A stretch of 41,681 nt of DNA, from positions 1 through 41,681 of the forward strand of contig CAJUPG010000007.1 in the NCBI GenBank assembly GCA_910588455.1. Direction: 5' to 3'. Shown here one piece after another: positions 15,187-23,041 of this stretch; position 1 is the stretch's first letter; the number at the start of each line of letters is the position of its first letter. The notes below the pieces were generated by a model. The model saw only the letters and a list, made by a program, of their open reading frames with translations, was not told the DNA's origin and did no database searches. The translations under genes were made by a program, and so were the position numbers. Source of the stretch: an uncultured Oscillospiraceae bacterium. GTDB taxonomy: Bacteria > Bacillota > Clostridia > Oscillospirales > Oscillospiraceae.

Positions 15187-16662
15187 ATGCTAGAGATGAA
15201 CTATTTTGCGGAGATGGAGGCCAAAATTCCGAAGGGGAAGGTCCGCACCCGCTTCGCCCCCAGCCCCACCGGCTATATGCACGTGGGCAACCTGCGCACC
15301 GCCCTATATACCTGGCTCATTGCCCGCCACGCCGGAGGAACCTTTATCCTGCGCATTGAGGACACCGACCAGGCCCGCCAGGTGGAGGGGGCCGAGGAGG
15401 TCATTTACCGGACGTTGGCCGAATGCGGCCTGGACCACGACGAGGGGCCGGATGTGGGCGGCCCGGTGGCCCCCTATATCCAGTCCCAGCGCCGGGACAC
15501 GTATGGCAAGTATGCCCGGCTGCTGGTGGAGAAGGGGCACGCCTACTACTGCTTCTGTGAAAAAAACGAGTCGGAGGAGGACTCCGGCGAATTTGGCCGG
15601 GCCCCGGACCCCTGCCGAAACCTGCCTCTGGCGGAGGCCCAGGCCCGGGTGGATGCAGGGGAACCCTACGTGATCCGCCAGAAAATCCCCCGGGGAGGTA
15701 CAACCACCTTCCAGGACGCTATTTTTGGCGGTATCACCGTGGAAAACGACACCCTGGACGATCAGGTACTGCTGAAACGGGACGGCCTGCCCACCTACAA
15801 CTTTGCCAATGTCATTGACGACCATTTGATGGGGATCACCCATGTGGTCCGGGGCAGCGAGTATCTGTCCTCCGCGCCGAAGTACAACTTGCTCTATCAG
15901 GCCTTCGGCTGGGAAATTCCCACCTATGTCCACTGTTCTCCTGTGATGCGGGACGCGCAGAACAAAATGTCCAAACGCCACGGGGACCCTTCCTATGAGG
16001 ATTTGCGGGATCAGGGCTATCTGACCCAGGCGATTTTGAATTATGTGGCCCTGCTGGGCTGGTCCCCCAAGGGGGAGCTGGCGGAGCAGGAGATTTTCTC
16101 CCTGTCCGAGCTGGTCCAGGCGTTCGATTTGAACGGCGTTTCCAAGTCTCCAGCCATTTTTGACTTGGACAAGCTCACCCACTTTAACGCCCTCTATCTC
16201 CGGGCCCTTTCCCCGGAGGACTTCTGCCAGGCCGCCGCTCCCTATATCCGCCAGAGCGTGCAGAAGTATGACCCCGCCCTGATTGCCCCTCTGCTCCAGG
16301 CCCGGTGCGAGAAGCTGACGGATATCCCGGAGAAGGTGGACTTTTTCGATAATTTGCCGGACTACGGCGTGGATCTGTTTACGAATAAAAAATCCAAGTG
16401 CACACCGGAGGTCGCTAAACGGATGCTGGACGCGGCCGTTCCCGCTCTGGAGAGCCTGCCGGACTGGACCCAGGAGGCCATTCACGGCGGCCTGACCAAC
16501 CTGGCGGAGCAGCTGGAGGTGAAAACTGCCACTCTCATGTGGCCGGTGCGTATTTCTGCCGCGGGTAAGGCGGTCACCCCCGGCGGGGCCGTTGAAATCT
16601 GCCATATCCTGGGCCGGGAGGAGACCCTGCGCCGGCTGAAGGTGGGGGCGGAGAAATGCTGA
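15187..16662 (+). CDS. gltX: Glutamyl-tRNA synthetase
   Basis: 491-residue class I aminoacyl-tRNA synthetase that charges tRNA-Glu. The HIGH-type motif is PSPTGYMHVGNLRTA near the N-terminus; the KMSKS-type motif is NKMSKRHGD near residue 260. Length is normal. I start at ATG 15187, which has GGAGGG 6-7 bases upstream; an in-frame ATG at 15148 lacks a ribosome site. In organisms without GlnRS the enzyme also charges tRNA-Gln; this cannot be decided here. The next gene starts inside its last codons. Confidence 0.97.
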   Translation: MLEMNYFAEMEAKIPKGKVRTRFAPSPTGYMHVGNLRTALYTWLIARHAGGTFILRIEDTDQARQVEGAEEVIYRTLAECGLDHDEGPDVGGPVAPYIQSQRRDTYGKYARLLVEKGHAYYCFCEKNESEEDSGEFGRAPDPCRNLPLAEAQARVDAGEPYVIRQKIPRGGTTTFQDAIFGGITVENDTLDDQVLLKRDGLPTYNFANVIDDHLMGITHVVRGSEYLSSAPKYNLLYQAFGWEIPTYVHCSPVMRDAQNKMSKRHGDPSYEDLRDQGYLTQAILNYVALLGWSPKGELAEQEIFSLSELVQAFDLNGVSKSPAIFDLDKLTHFNALYLRALSPEDFCQAAAPYIRQSVQKYDPALIAPLLQARCEKLTDIPEKVDFFDNLPDYGVDLFTNKKSKCTPEVAKRMLDAAVPALESLPDWTQEAIHGGLTNLAEQLEVKTATLMWPVRISAAGKAVTPGGAVEICHILGREETLRRLKVGAEKC

Positions 16663-17030
16663 TTCGGGCCGTCTCCTGTCTGGCCCTTTTGGTCCCGGCT
16701 GTGGATATCGGGATGATGCTGGGCTATTGGTTGCTGCCGGAGATGTTTTCTGTACCGGTGGTGCTGGCCGGGGCTCTGCTTGGACTGATTCCGGTGGGTC
16801 TGGTCCAGTGGAAGGGCAAGGAGGACGAGTTTGTCCAAAAGCTCCGGAAGGGTGGCAAGCTCTATTTCCGGATTTGCCAGTGGGGCGGCTGGGTGCTGTG
16901 CGTGGCGCTGTCCCAGCTGGCCCGGGAGCAGGTGCGGGTGGAGCTGATGCTCTGTATCGTCACCAGTGTCGCCTGCGCGGTGCTCTACTGGAGGCCGGGC
17001 GCGATTGGCAAGCAGAAAAAATTTGGATAA
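16656..17030 (+). CDS. Small hypothetical membrane protein
   Basis: 124-residue protein with three or four hydrophobic segments (about 5-25, 32-52, 72-90 and 95-112). I do not recognise a family. It overlaps the gltX end by seven bases and has no separate promoter, so it should be translated from the gltX message. A charged loop (WKGKEDEFVQKLRKGGK) separates the first and second membrane pairs. No function is proposed. Confidence 0.65.
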   Translation: MLIRAVSCLALLVPAVDIGMMLGYWLLPEMFSVPVVLAGALLGLIPVGLVQWKGKEDEFVQKLRKGGKLYFRICQWGGWVLCVALSQLAREQVRVELMLCIVTSVACAVLYWRPGAIGKQKKFG

Positions 17031-17036
17031 CAAGGA

Positions 17037-17065
17037 ACAGCGCGGAGCCTTACGCTCCGCGCTGT
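17037..17065. terminator. Bidirectional terminator between convergent operons
   Basis: ACAGCGCGGAGC-CTTAC-GCTCCGCGCTGT followed by GTTTT on the plus strand. The stop of the minus-strand XRE-membrane gene (17050) lies inside the stem. Confidence 0.8.
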
Positions 17066-17910
17066 GTTTTATAGTGCCGCAGCATCGCCGCGCCTAGGAC
17101 GATCGCCCAGGCCAGCAAAATAAGCTGCATCGCGCTGACCAGGAAACGGCCCATGTCCAAGCCGTAAAGCGCAATAAACGGGGGCAAAAACCTGGAAAGA
17201 AGCGGGCATAGAATCAATACGGCGGCCAGCAGAACAGCCAGCTTGCAGAGATTTTCTTTTCCCGGCGGCAGGCGCAGTTTCCGGTAGGAAACGGCGGTGA
17301 GGAACAGCAGGGCGGCAATCCAGAGCAACAGGAACCAGGCAACACTGGATTGAACGCTAAGGCCATGCTCGGTCCGAAATTCTGGGTTGATCAGAAGGAT
17401 CTGCCATGTAACGCCAACCGAGATCCGCAGGAAATAGTCCAGCCAGAAAAACAGCGTCCAGCCGCACCACAGCGCCGCCCGCCGCCGGGCAGAGAGACAA
17501 ATCACGCCGCACAAAAGAAGCGGGGTAATCAAAATAAGCGTAATATGTCCCCCGTTCATCAAAAGCAACAGGATTCCCAGAACAGCTCCCAGCAGGAGAA
17601 ACACGCCGCCCAAAACAATCTGGATGATTTTTCCGGCGGGCAGTTTGGCCGGAGTTTCCGGTATGGACTCAACGGGAGGCGGCGTTTGGGGTTCTTGGGG
17701 CTCTGGGGCCGGTTCGCTGCCGGTGATCAGTTGGTCCAAGCTAACCTCAAAAATCTCGCTCAATCGCACGATTTTGTCCAGCTCCGGCGTGGACGCGTCG
17801 GTTTCCCATTTGGACACCGATTGGCGGGATACCTCTAAGGCGGCGGCCAGGTCCTCCTGGGACCAGTCCCGGGCCGTCCGGTACTGTAAAATCCGTTCTC
17901 CTAATGTCAT
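17050..17910 (-). CDS. XRE-type HTH regulator with C-terminal membrane domain
   Basis: 286-residue protein. Residues 1-60 are a classical Cro/C1 HTH (SQEDLAAALEVSRQSVSKWETDASTPELDKIVRLSEIFEVSLDQLI). A proline-rich linker (about 66-90) leads to about six transmembrane segments. Regulators tethered this way are common in Firmicutes and may sense envelope state. I use ATG 17910 (MTLGERIL), with GGAGAG upstream; the longer in-frame start lacks a ribosome site. It is not coupled to the DUF2812 gene behind it (111-base gap). A 15-base palindrome GCAACC-AGT-GGTTGC at 17996-18010 in that gap could be its operator. Confidence 0.85.
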   Translation of the reverse strand: MTLGERILQYRTARDWSQEDLAAALEVSRQSVSKWETDASTPELDKIVRLSEIFEVSLDQLITGSEPAPEPQEPQTPPPVESIPETPAKLPAGKIIQIVLGGVFLLLGAVLGILLLLMNGGHITLILITPLLLCGVICLSARRRAALWCGWTLFFWLDYFLRISVGVTWQILLINPEFRTEHGLSVQSSVAWFLLLWIAALLFLTAVSYRKLRLPPGKENLCKLAVLLAAVLILCPLLSRFLPPFIALYGLDMGRFLVSAMQLILLAWAIVLGAAMLRHYKTQRGA

Positions 17911-18021
17911 GGGCTTGCATCTCTCCTTCTCGTTTGATAGGTACAGCATACCGTAAAACTGGGAAAAAGTCCAGCAAGCCCCCTTGGAATCGCCGCAACC
18001 AGTGGTTGCAGGGGGGAGAAA

Positions 18022-18597
18022 TCAGACATTTTCCCGTTTTATCCGCCAAATCTGCCGCTGATACAAAAGAACCGGAATCAGCGGGAGCAGGGCACAGAGC
18101 CCCAGCCAGAGGGATTTGTCCAGCAGTGCCAGCAGGGCCAGCAGAGCGAAGATCGTAAACCACGGGTTGCGCAGGCTCTTGTAGTATTGGATTTTGTCTT
18201 CCGGGTCGGTGTGCAGCGCAAAGGGCTTGCCATCCGACTCTTTTTCCACAATCAGCAGCTCGCGGTTGAACGTGGTGGCGTTTGTGGCGATGCGCCCGCC
18301 TTTTTCCGCCCAGGGCCGGTAGCGGACCTTGCCGATGGAGTAATTCAGATTGAAATTCTTATAAAACACCTTGTAGCCGACGTCCTCCAGAAAATGGGCA
18401 TAATCCTGGGCGCTGCGTTTGGACTTTCCGCCGATGAAATCCACCTGATACTGCACACTGTCCGGGGGACATTCCTCAAATTCGTACAGCAGCTTGCCCA
18501 CGGAAACCAGCCGGTAGCCCCGGCGGGCCATTTTGTTCAGCCAGTTCTGCTGGGCCTGCAAAAAACCGCCAAAATAACGATACATTTTTTTGCTCAT
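18022..18597 (-). CDS. DUF2812 domain membrane protein
   Basis: 191-residue protein. The N-terminal soluble part (YRYFGGFLQAQQNWLNKMARRGYRLVSVG ...) matches DUF2812, and two hydrophobic segments lie near the C-terminus (about 143-180). DUF2812 proteins are usually encoded right after a PadR regulator, as here, with a 4-base ATGA overlap. The unit probably senses and responds to envelope stress or a membrane-active compound. That is family context, not shown by the sequence. GGGAGG precedes the start. Confidence 0.82.
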   Translation of the reverse strand: MSKKMYRYFGGFLQAQQNWLNKMARRGYRLVSVGKLLYEFEECPPDSVQYQVDFIGGKSKRSAQDYAHFLEDVGYKVFYKNFNLNYSIGKVRYRPWAEKGGRIATNATTFNRELLIVEKESDGKPFALHTDPEDKIQYYKSLRNPWFTIFALLALLALLDKSLWLGLCALLPLIPVLLYQRQIWRIKRENV

Positions 18598-18920
18598 GAT
18601 TGTGTTCCTCCCAAAATAGTTTCCGCGATTTGCGTCAAAGCCTTGAGCCGGAGCAGCTCGGTCTCCGCGGCGGTCCTGCCCTGGGGGGTGATTGTGTACT
18701 CCTTTTTGCGTCCCCCCGTGCCGCCGCAGGGGGCGATCCACCCCTTTTTCTCCAGGGAAGTCAGCGCCCCATACAGGGTTCCCGCGCCCAGCGTGAGCCG
18801 CCCGCCGGTTTTCTGCTCCACGAACTGCATGATGGCGTATCCGTGCCGGGGGGTGTACAGGGCCAGGAGGATGAAGAACGTCACCTCTGTGAGAGCGCCC
18901 CCCTTTGCGTTGTCTCGCAC
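18594..18920 (-). CDS. PadR family transcriptional regulator (GTG start)
   Basis: 108-residue winged-helix regulator: ILLALYTPRHGYAIMQFVEQKTGGRLTLGAGTLYGALTSLEKKGWI, then KKEYTITPQGRTAAETELLRLKAL. These are the PadR core and dimer helix. The start is GTG 18920, with AAGGAGG 8 bases upstream; reading further upstream would enter the operator. It is the first gene of a two-gene operon with DUF2812. Autoregulation is likely: a perfect inverted repeat straddles its promoter (18936-18974). Confidence 0.9.
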   Translation of the reverse strand: MRDNAKGGALTEVTFFILLALYTPRHGYAIMQFVEQKTGGRLTLGAGTLYGALTSLEKKGWIAPCGGTGGRKKEYTITPQGRTAAETELLRLKALTQIAETILGGTQS

Positions 18921-18935
18921 AGTGTATTCCTCCTT

Positions 18936-18983
18936 ATTACGGTTACTGTAGTAAAATATATCAGTAACCGTAATAGATGTCAA
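18936..18983 (-). promoter_or_regulatory. PadR operon promoter with perfect 13-bp inverted repeat
   Basis: On the minus strand TTGACA (18983-18978), a 17-base spacer and TATATT (18960-18955) form a near-consensus promoter. ATTACGGTTACTG (18936-18948) and CAGTAACCGTAAT (18962-18974) are exact inverted copies 13 bases apart. One lies in the spacer and one just after the -10. This is a typical PadR autorepression layout. Confidence 0.85.
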
Positions 18984-19066
18984 GGGGAATTTGAAAATTT
19001 TGGGGCAGGGGGTGTCCCCATTCCGCCGTCTGGGGCGTTATAGAGAATAGGGAGGGGGGTGCAGCT

Positions 19067-19600
19067 ATGCTTGGTCCATCCGCAGCGGAGCCGGAGACAA
19101 ATTGGTCAAAATTCGAGATTATTTACCGGGAGTATCGAAATTTGATGTTTTATGTGGCCAACCGAATCCTCCGGAATGACCAGGACGCAGAGGACACCGT
19201 TCACCAGGCGTTTTTGAAGATTATTGAGGTTTTGGACAAGATCGAAGTGCCGGCGTGCCCCCAGACCAAGGGCTTTGTGGTCACCGTCACCGAGCGCAAG
19301 GCCATTGACCTGTACCGCTCCCGCAGCCGGAAGCCCGTGGAACCCCTGGAGGAGCGGGAGGAGTATACCCCCTCCGGCGACCCGGACGCCGTAGTAGACA
19401 GGATTCAGATTGCCCAAGCCATCGCCGCGCTCCCGGCCCGCTACCGGGAGGTGCTGCTTCTGCGGTACGACAACGGCTACTCCGTGCCGGAGATTGCACA
19501 GCTGCTGTCTATGACCCAGGCCAGTGTAAAAAAGACCATCCAGAGGGCAAAGGGCAGGCTGGAGGCCATTCTGACCGAACAGGAGGTGCAGTCCCCATGA
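19067..19600 (+). CDS. ECF-type RNA polymerase sigma factor
   Basis: 177-residue sigma-70 family protein. Region 2 spans about residues 20-85 (IIYREYRNLMFYVANRILRN ... AEDTVHQAFLKI) and region 4 about 125-172 (LPARYREVLLLRYDNGYSVPEIAQLLSMTQASVKKTIQRAKGRL). There is no region 1 or 3, as in ECF sigma factors. GGAGGGGGG precedes ATG 19067. The next gene, a 55-residue protein, overlaps it by 4 bases, the position where an anti-sigma factor usually lies. Confidence 0.9.
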   Translation: MLGPSAAEPETNWSKFEIIYREYRNLMFYVANRILRNDQDAEDTVHQAFLKIIEVLDKIEVPACPQTKGFVVTVTERKAIDLYRSRSRKPVEPLEEREEYTPSGDPDAVVDRIQIAQAIAALPARYREVLLLRYDNGYSVPEIAQLLSMTQASVKKTIQRAKGRLEAILTEQEVQSP

Positions 19601-19764
19601 AAATTACGGATATTCTTTTGCAGCAATCTGCACCGGCGGCCCGGAATATTTGGCTGGACACCCTGACAAAGTCCGCGCCGGTGCCGGAACACACCTTTTC
19701 TCAGGAGTTCGAGCAGGTGATGCGCGAGCTGGACGGCACGATCCAATATCAAAAGCTGAAATGA
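19597..19764 (+). CDS. 55-residue protein in the anti-sigma position
   Basis: Short gene starting ATG 19597 inside the sigma factor stop (ATGA), with AGGAGG 9 bases upstream. It encodes MKITDILLQQSAPAAR ... WLDTLTKSAPVPEHTFSQEFEQVMREL and ends in a basic QKLK. It has no membrane segment or cysteines. The layout (short acidic, tryptophan-containing N-terminal block ending in an EFxxxM helix) recalls the cytoplasmic N-termini of membrane anti-sigma factors cut short before the membrane helix. It may be a small soluble anti-sigma factor or a truncated remnant. The family is unrecognised; the gene call rests on coupling and the ribosome site. Confidence 0.6.
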   Translation: MKITDILLQQSAPAARNIWLDTLTKSAPVPEHTFSQEFEQVMRELDGTIQYQKLK

Positions 19765-19789
19765 ATTTCAATGTAGGGAGGCATATACC

Positions 19790-20059
19790 ATGAGCGAGTT
19801 GATTGAAGCTGGAGTGAATCCGAATTGGTTTTCCAAGTGGATCACCACGGAGGGACCCTTCCATGTGAAAATCGGTGCGGCCGATGCAAAGAAGGATTAC
19901 CAGGAGGAATTGAAGCAGTTCATCCAGGCCCGGCAGGTCCAGCCGCGCAGGCAGGAGATCGTGCAGACGCCGGTGAATCTGACACAGGAGCAGCTGGCCT
20001 ATCTGCGGAACCTGCGCCTGGGACAGAGCGTGTGCTGGAGCGGATTAGCAGGTAGATAA
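19790..20059 (+). CDS. Hypothetical small protein of the sigma factor operon
   Basis: 89-residue soluble protein starting ATG 19790 with GGGAGG 9-10 bases upstream, 25 bases after the 55-residue gene. It has a mixed N-terminus (GVNPNWFSKWITTEGPFHVKIG), a charged helix (KKDYQEELKQFIQARQ) and a C-terminus (LTQEQLAYLRNLRLGQSV). I recognise no domain. Being third in the sigma factor operon and directly before the terminator, it may be a target or modulator of that sigma system. Confidence 0.6.
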   Translation: MSELIEAGVNPNWFSKWITTEGPFHVKIGAADAKKDYQEELKQFIQARQVQPRRQEIVQTPVNLTQEQLAYLRNLRLGQSVCWSGLAGR

Positions 20060-20095
20060 AAAACAGCGGGAAACCGGAGTTTCCCGCTGTTTTTT
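20058..20095. terminator. Bidirectional terminator
   Basis: ACAGCGGGAAAC-CGGA-GTTTCCCGCTGT with a run of A before and T after. It serves the sigma operon on the plus strand and the symporter gene on the minus strand. Confidence 0.88.
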
Positions 20096-20109
20096 GCTGT
20101 TTTTTAAAT

Positions 20110-21321
20110 CTAAAGCGCTGTGCCCTGTACAATATTGTGCTTCTCCGCATAGCCGGTGAGCATCAGGGTGAGCGCGCCGTCGCCGGTGATATTGCAGGCG
20201 GTGCCGAAGCTGTCCTGAAGGGCGAACACCGTCAGCATCAGGGCGGTTCCCTCGTTGCCGAAGCCCAGCACACTGATAATCAGGCCCAGAGAGGCCATCA
20301 CCGTGCCGCCGGGCACGCCGGGGGCTCCGATGGCGAACACCCCCAGCAGCAGGCAGAACAGCACCATGCTGCCCATGGAGGGCAGAGACCCGTACAGGAC
20401 CTTGGACACCGTCATAACAAAGAATACCTCCGTCAGCACGGAGCCGCACAGGTGGATGTTGGCGAACAGGGGGATGCCGAAGTCCACCATGTCCCGGCGC
20501 AGAACGGGGGACTTCCGGGCTCCGTTCAGGGCCACCGCCAGGGTGGCGGCGGAGGACATGGTGCCCACGGCGGTGAGATAGGCGGGACCATAGTGCTTCA
20601 AAACCTCCAGAGGGCTTTTGCCGGCGTAGAGGCCCCCCAGTCCGTAGAGCAGGGCCAGCCAGATGTAGTGCCCCACCATCACGATGAGGACCACCACCAG
20701 GAATACCGGCAGCTGACGGGTGATGCTGCCCTCATAGGCCAGCCCGCAGAAGGTGCCGCCGATGAAGAAGGGGAGCACCGGGATAATTACCCGGGTGACG
20801 ATGGCCAGCACGATGGACTGGAACTCCTCCAGAATGGCGGTGATGGCCTTGGCCTGGGTCCAGGTGGCGGCAAGGCCGATGAGCACCGAAAAGACCAGCG
20901 CGCTCATAACCGGCATCACCGGGTCGATGCTCAGGTGGAACAACAGCTCGGGGAGGGGCCTCAACCCCTCCGGGTCGGTGATGATGGACAGGTTGGGAAT
21001 GATGGCATAGCCCGCCCCCATAGAGAAGAAGGCGGCCCCGATGGAGGAGACATAGGCCAGAATCAGGGCCACGCCCAGCATCCGGGAGGCGTTGCTCTTC
21101 ATGCGGGTGATGGACGGGGCGATAAAGCCGATGACAATCAGGGGAACGCAGAAGGTAATCAGGGAGCCCAGCAGGTTTTTGGCGGTGAGGACCACCTGCA
21201 TAAAGGCCTCACTGGGGATGAAGCCCAGCATTTTGGGGGATTCCGCCAGCAGGCCCAGGCAAATGCCCAGCACCACAGCCACCAGAAGCCGGAAGGGCAG
21301 ACTGCCCGTTAGTTTTTTCAT
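20110..21321 (-). CDS. DAACS-family dicarboxylate/amino acid:cation symporter
   Basis: 403-residue membrane transporter of the sodium:dicarboxylate symporter fold. Clues are the many hydrophobic segments, the TMSSAATLAVALNGA serine-rich loop equivalent to the re-entrant HP1 hairpin, and the GAPGVPGGTVMASLGLI and QDSFGTACNITGDGA stretches of HP2/TM8. Substrates in the family include glutamate, aspartate, serine/threonine and C4 dicarboxylates; the exact one is not evident. I start at ATG 21321 with GGAG about 10 bases upstream; an in-frame GTG at 21330 is too close to it. It has its own promoter with an overlapping palindrome. Confidence 0.9.
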   Translation of the reverse strand: MKKLTGSLPFRLLVAVVLGICLGLLAESPKMLGFIPSEAFMQVVLTAKNLLGSLITFCVPLIVIGFIAPSITRMKSNASRMLGVALILAYVSSIGAAFFSMGAGYAIIPNLSIITDPEGLRPLPELLFHLSIDPVMPVMSALVFSVLIGLAATWTQAKAITAILEEFQSIVLAIVTRVIIPVLPFFIGGTFCGLAYEGSITRQLPVFLVVVLIVMVGHYIWLALLYGLGGLYAGKSPLEVLKHYGPAYLTAVGTMSSAATLAVALNGARKSPVLRRDMVDFGIPLFANIHLCGSVLTEVFFVMTVSKVLYGSLPSMGSMVLFCLLLGVFAIGAPGVPGGTVMASLGLIISVLGFGNEGTALMLTVFALQDSFGTACNITGDGALTLMLTGYAEKHNIVQGTAL

Positions 21322-21363
21322 AAGAAACACACTCCATTTCTCTCCAAATTACAGCCGCATTTC

Positions 21364-21391
21364 ATCATACCATGGTATGAAAAAAAAGCAA
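21364..21391 (-). promoter_or_regulatory. Symporter promoter with 16-bp perfect palindrome
   Basis: On the minus strand TTGCTT (21391-21386), 16-base spacer, TATGAT (21369-21364) with upstream TGG. The perfect palindrome TCATACCATGGTATGA (21365-21380) covers the -10 and half of the spacer, so a bound repressor would block the promoter. The regulator is unknown. Confidence 0.65.
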
Positions 21392-21405
21392 GAGGGTTTC
21401 ATGGA

Positions 21406-22020
21406 TTATTCCAGCTCCAGCACCGGAATTTCCGCAGAAAGCTGCCGCTGGAGCCACAGCTGATGACAGTATGCCTCCAGAGCCTGGGTTCTGTACCAGG
21501 CCTCCCGCAGAGTTTTGCCCCAGGTCACCGCCCCGTGGTGGGCCAGAAGCACGGCGGCTTCGGACGGTACATTGGCCACCCCCTGGGCCAGCGTTTCCGT
21601 CCCCAGCGGCAGGTAGGGCAGGCAGGGGACAAAGCCTCCCAGCAGCAGAACCATGTCCATGGTGATGCGCTGGGTCAGGTCCTCCTTCCGGCTGGCCATG
21701 CACACCGCATAGGGGGAGTGGGTGTGGACCACGCCGCCCACCTCCGGACGGCTGCGGTAGAGGGCCAGGTGCATGGGGGTTTCGGAGGAGGGGGGCAGGA
21801 GCCCGGGAGAGACAACGTCCCCCTCCAGGGTCAGCTCCAGCAGAAGCTCCGGGGTCACGTCCCCCTTGTACAGCCCCGAAGGGGTGATCAAAACGTGCCC
21901 GTCCGGACAGCGGGCGGACAGATTGCCGTCGTTGGCTGCCACCCAGCCCGCCCGGGCGATTTGATGGGCCGCGTGGCAGATTTCTTCCCGCAAATGCTGT
22001 TTTTCCCGCTCAAGCTCCAT
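21406..22020 (-). CDS. Class II aldolase/adducin family protein, probable 5-(methylthio)ribulose-1-phosphate / 5-deoxyribulose-1-phosphate aldolase
   Basis: 204-residue zinc-type aldolase. It shows GNLSARCPDG and PSG near the N-terminus, the catalytic glutamate in SSETPMHLALY, metal ligands in VVHTHSPYA, and a third histidine in AHHGAV. The family includes fuculose-1-phosphate aldolase and Ald2 of the DHAP shunt. Because the gene lies inside the end of mtnA (start at 22020, mtnA stop at 22010) with AGGAGG 7 bases before the ATG, its substrate is most likely the MtnA product. It would then cleave to DHAP and an aldehyde. MtnB dehydratases share this fold, so a methionine-salvage dehydratase is the alternative. 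No further methionine-salvage gene is nearby, which favours the shunt. Confidence 0.82.
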   Translation of the reverse strand: MELEREKQHLREEICHAAHQIARAGWVAANDGNLSARCPDGHVLITPSGLYKGDVTPELLLELTLEGDVVSPGLLPPSSETPMHLALYRSRPEVGGVVHTHSPYAVCMASRKEDLTQRITMDMVLLLGGFVPCLPYLPLGTETLAQGVANVPSEAAVLLAHHGAVTWGKTLREAWYRTQALEAYCHQLWLQRQLSAEIPVLELE

Positions 22021-23041
22021 ATTTTATCCTCCTCAGCGCGTCGGAGAAGGGCGGATTGCACACGCCCTTCTCGGTGACGATGCCGGTAATCAAGTCGTGC
22101 TCAGTCACATCAAAGGCGGGGTTATAAAACTTCACCCCCGCCGGGGCCATGGGCTCCCGATACCACAGGGAGCCGATTTCCTCCCCGGGGCGCTCCTCAA
22201 TGGGGATGTCCGCGCCGGTGGGACAGTCCAGGTCGATGGTGGAGGAGGGCCCCAGCACATAGAACGGGATGCCGTAGTGCTTTGCCAGCACCGCTACCCC
22301 GGAGGTGCCGATTTTATTGGCGGCGTCCCCGTTGGCGGCCACCCGGTCACAGCCTACAAAGCAGGCCTGGACCAAGCCCTGTTTCATCACCATACCAGCC
22401 ATATTGTCGCAGATTAAGGTCACATCCACCCCTGCCCGCTGAAGCTCCCAGGCGGTGAGCCGGGCGCCCTGAAGGAGAGGGCGGGTTTCGTCGGCGAACA
22501 CCCGGAAAGGGATGCCCCGCTCCTGCCCCAGCAGAACAGGGCCCAGTGCAGTTCCGTACTGGGAGGTGGCGAGCTGTCCGGCGTTGCAGTGGGTCAAAAT
22601 GCCGTCGCCGGGTTTGACCAGGGTGAGGCCGTGTTCAGCGATGGCCCGGCACATAGCCGCGTCCTCCTCATGGATGGCCCGGCACTCACGGCCCAGAACA
22701 GCCACCGGGTCCTCCTGCCCCTGGGCGGCCTGGAGCATCCGACGGACCGCCCAGGACAGATTGACAGCGGTGGGGCGGGCGTTGGACAGGGCCTCCCCCA
22801 GACGGGGCAGCTCCTTCTGGACGGCGGATTTTTCCAGCTGCCGGGCCAGCACATACAGGGCATATCCGGCGAAAATACCGATGGCCGGGGCCCCCCGGAC
22901 CCGCAGGCTCCGGATGGCCTCGATCAGCTGGTCCAGCTGGTCCAGCTCCAGATAGACCTCCCGGCCGGGCAGGAGGCTTTGGTCTAAAATACGCACCTTG
23001 GTTCCGTCGGAACTCAGACCCACGTGATCGGGCAATGTCAT
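22010..23041 (-). CDS. mtnA: S-methyl-5-thioribose-1-phosphate isomerase
   Basis: 343-residue aldose-ketose isomerase converting 5-methylthioribose-1-phosphate (or 5-deoxyribose-1-phosphate) to the ribulose form. Catalytic residues are present: Cys152 in HCNAGQLAT and Asp232 in GCDRVAANGD. RVRGAPAIG and KIGTSGVAVLA are further MtnA marks, which distinguish it from eIF2B-like relatives. The start overlaps the MFS transporter stop (ATGA at 23038-23041), and the aldolase start lies within its end. All three are translationally coupled. The expected upstream enzyme (MTA phosphorylase, or nucleosidase plus kinase) is not in this window. Confidence 0.95.
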   Translation of the reverse strand: MTLPDHVGLSSDGTKVRILDQSLLPGREVYLELDQLDQLIEAIRSLRVRGAPAIGIFAGYALYVLARQLEKSAVQKELPRLGEALSNARPTAVNLSWAVRRMLQAAQGQEDPVAVLGRECRAIHEEDAAMCRAIAEHGLTLVKPGDGILTHCNAGQLATSQYGTALGPVLLGQERGIPFRVFADETRPLLQGARLTAWELQRAGVDVTLICDNMAGMVMKQGLVQACFVGCDRVAANGDAANKIGTSGVAVLAKHYGIPFYVLGPSSTIDLDCPTGADIPIEERPGEEIGSLWYREPMAPAGVKFYNPAFDVTEHDLITGIVTEKGVCNPPFSDALRRIKYGA

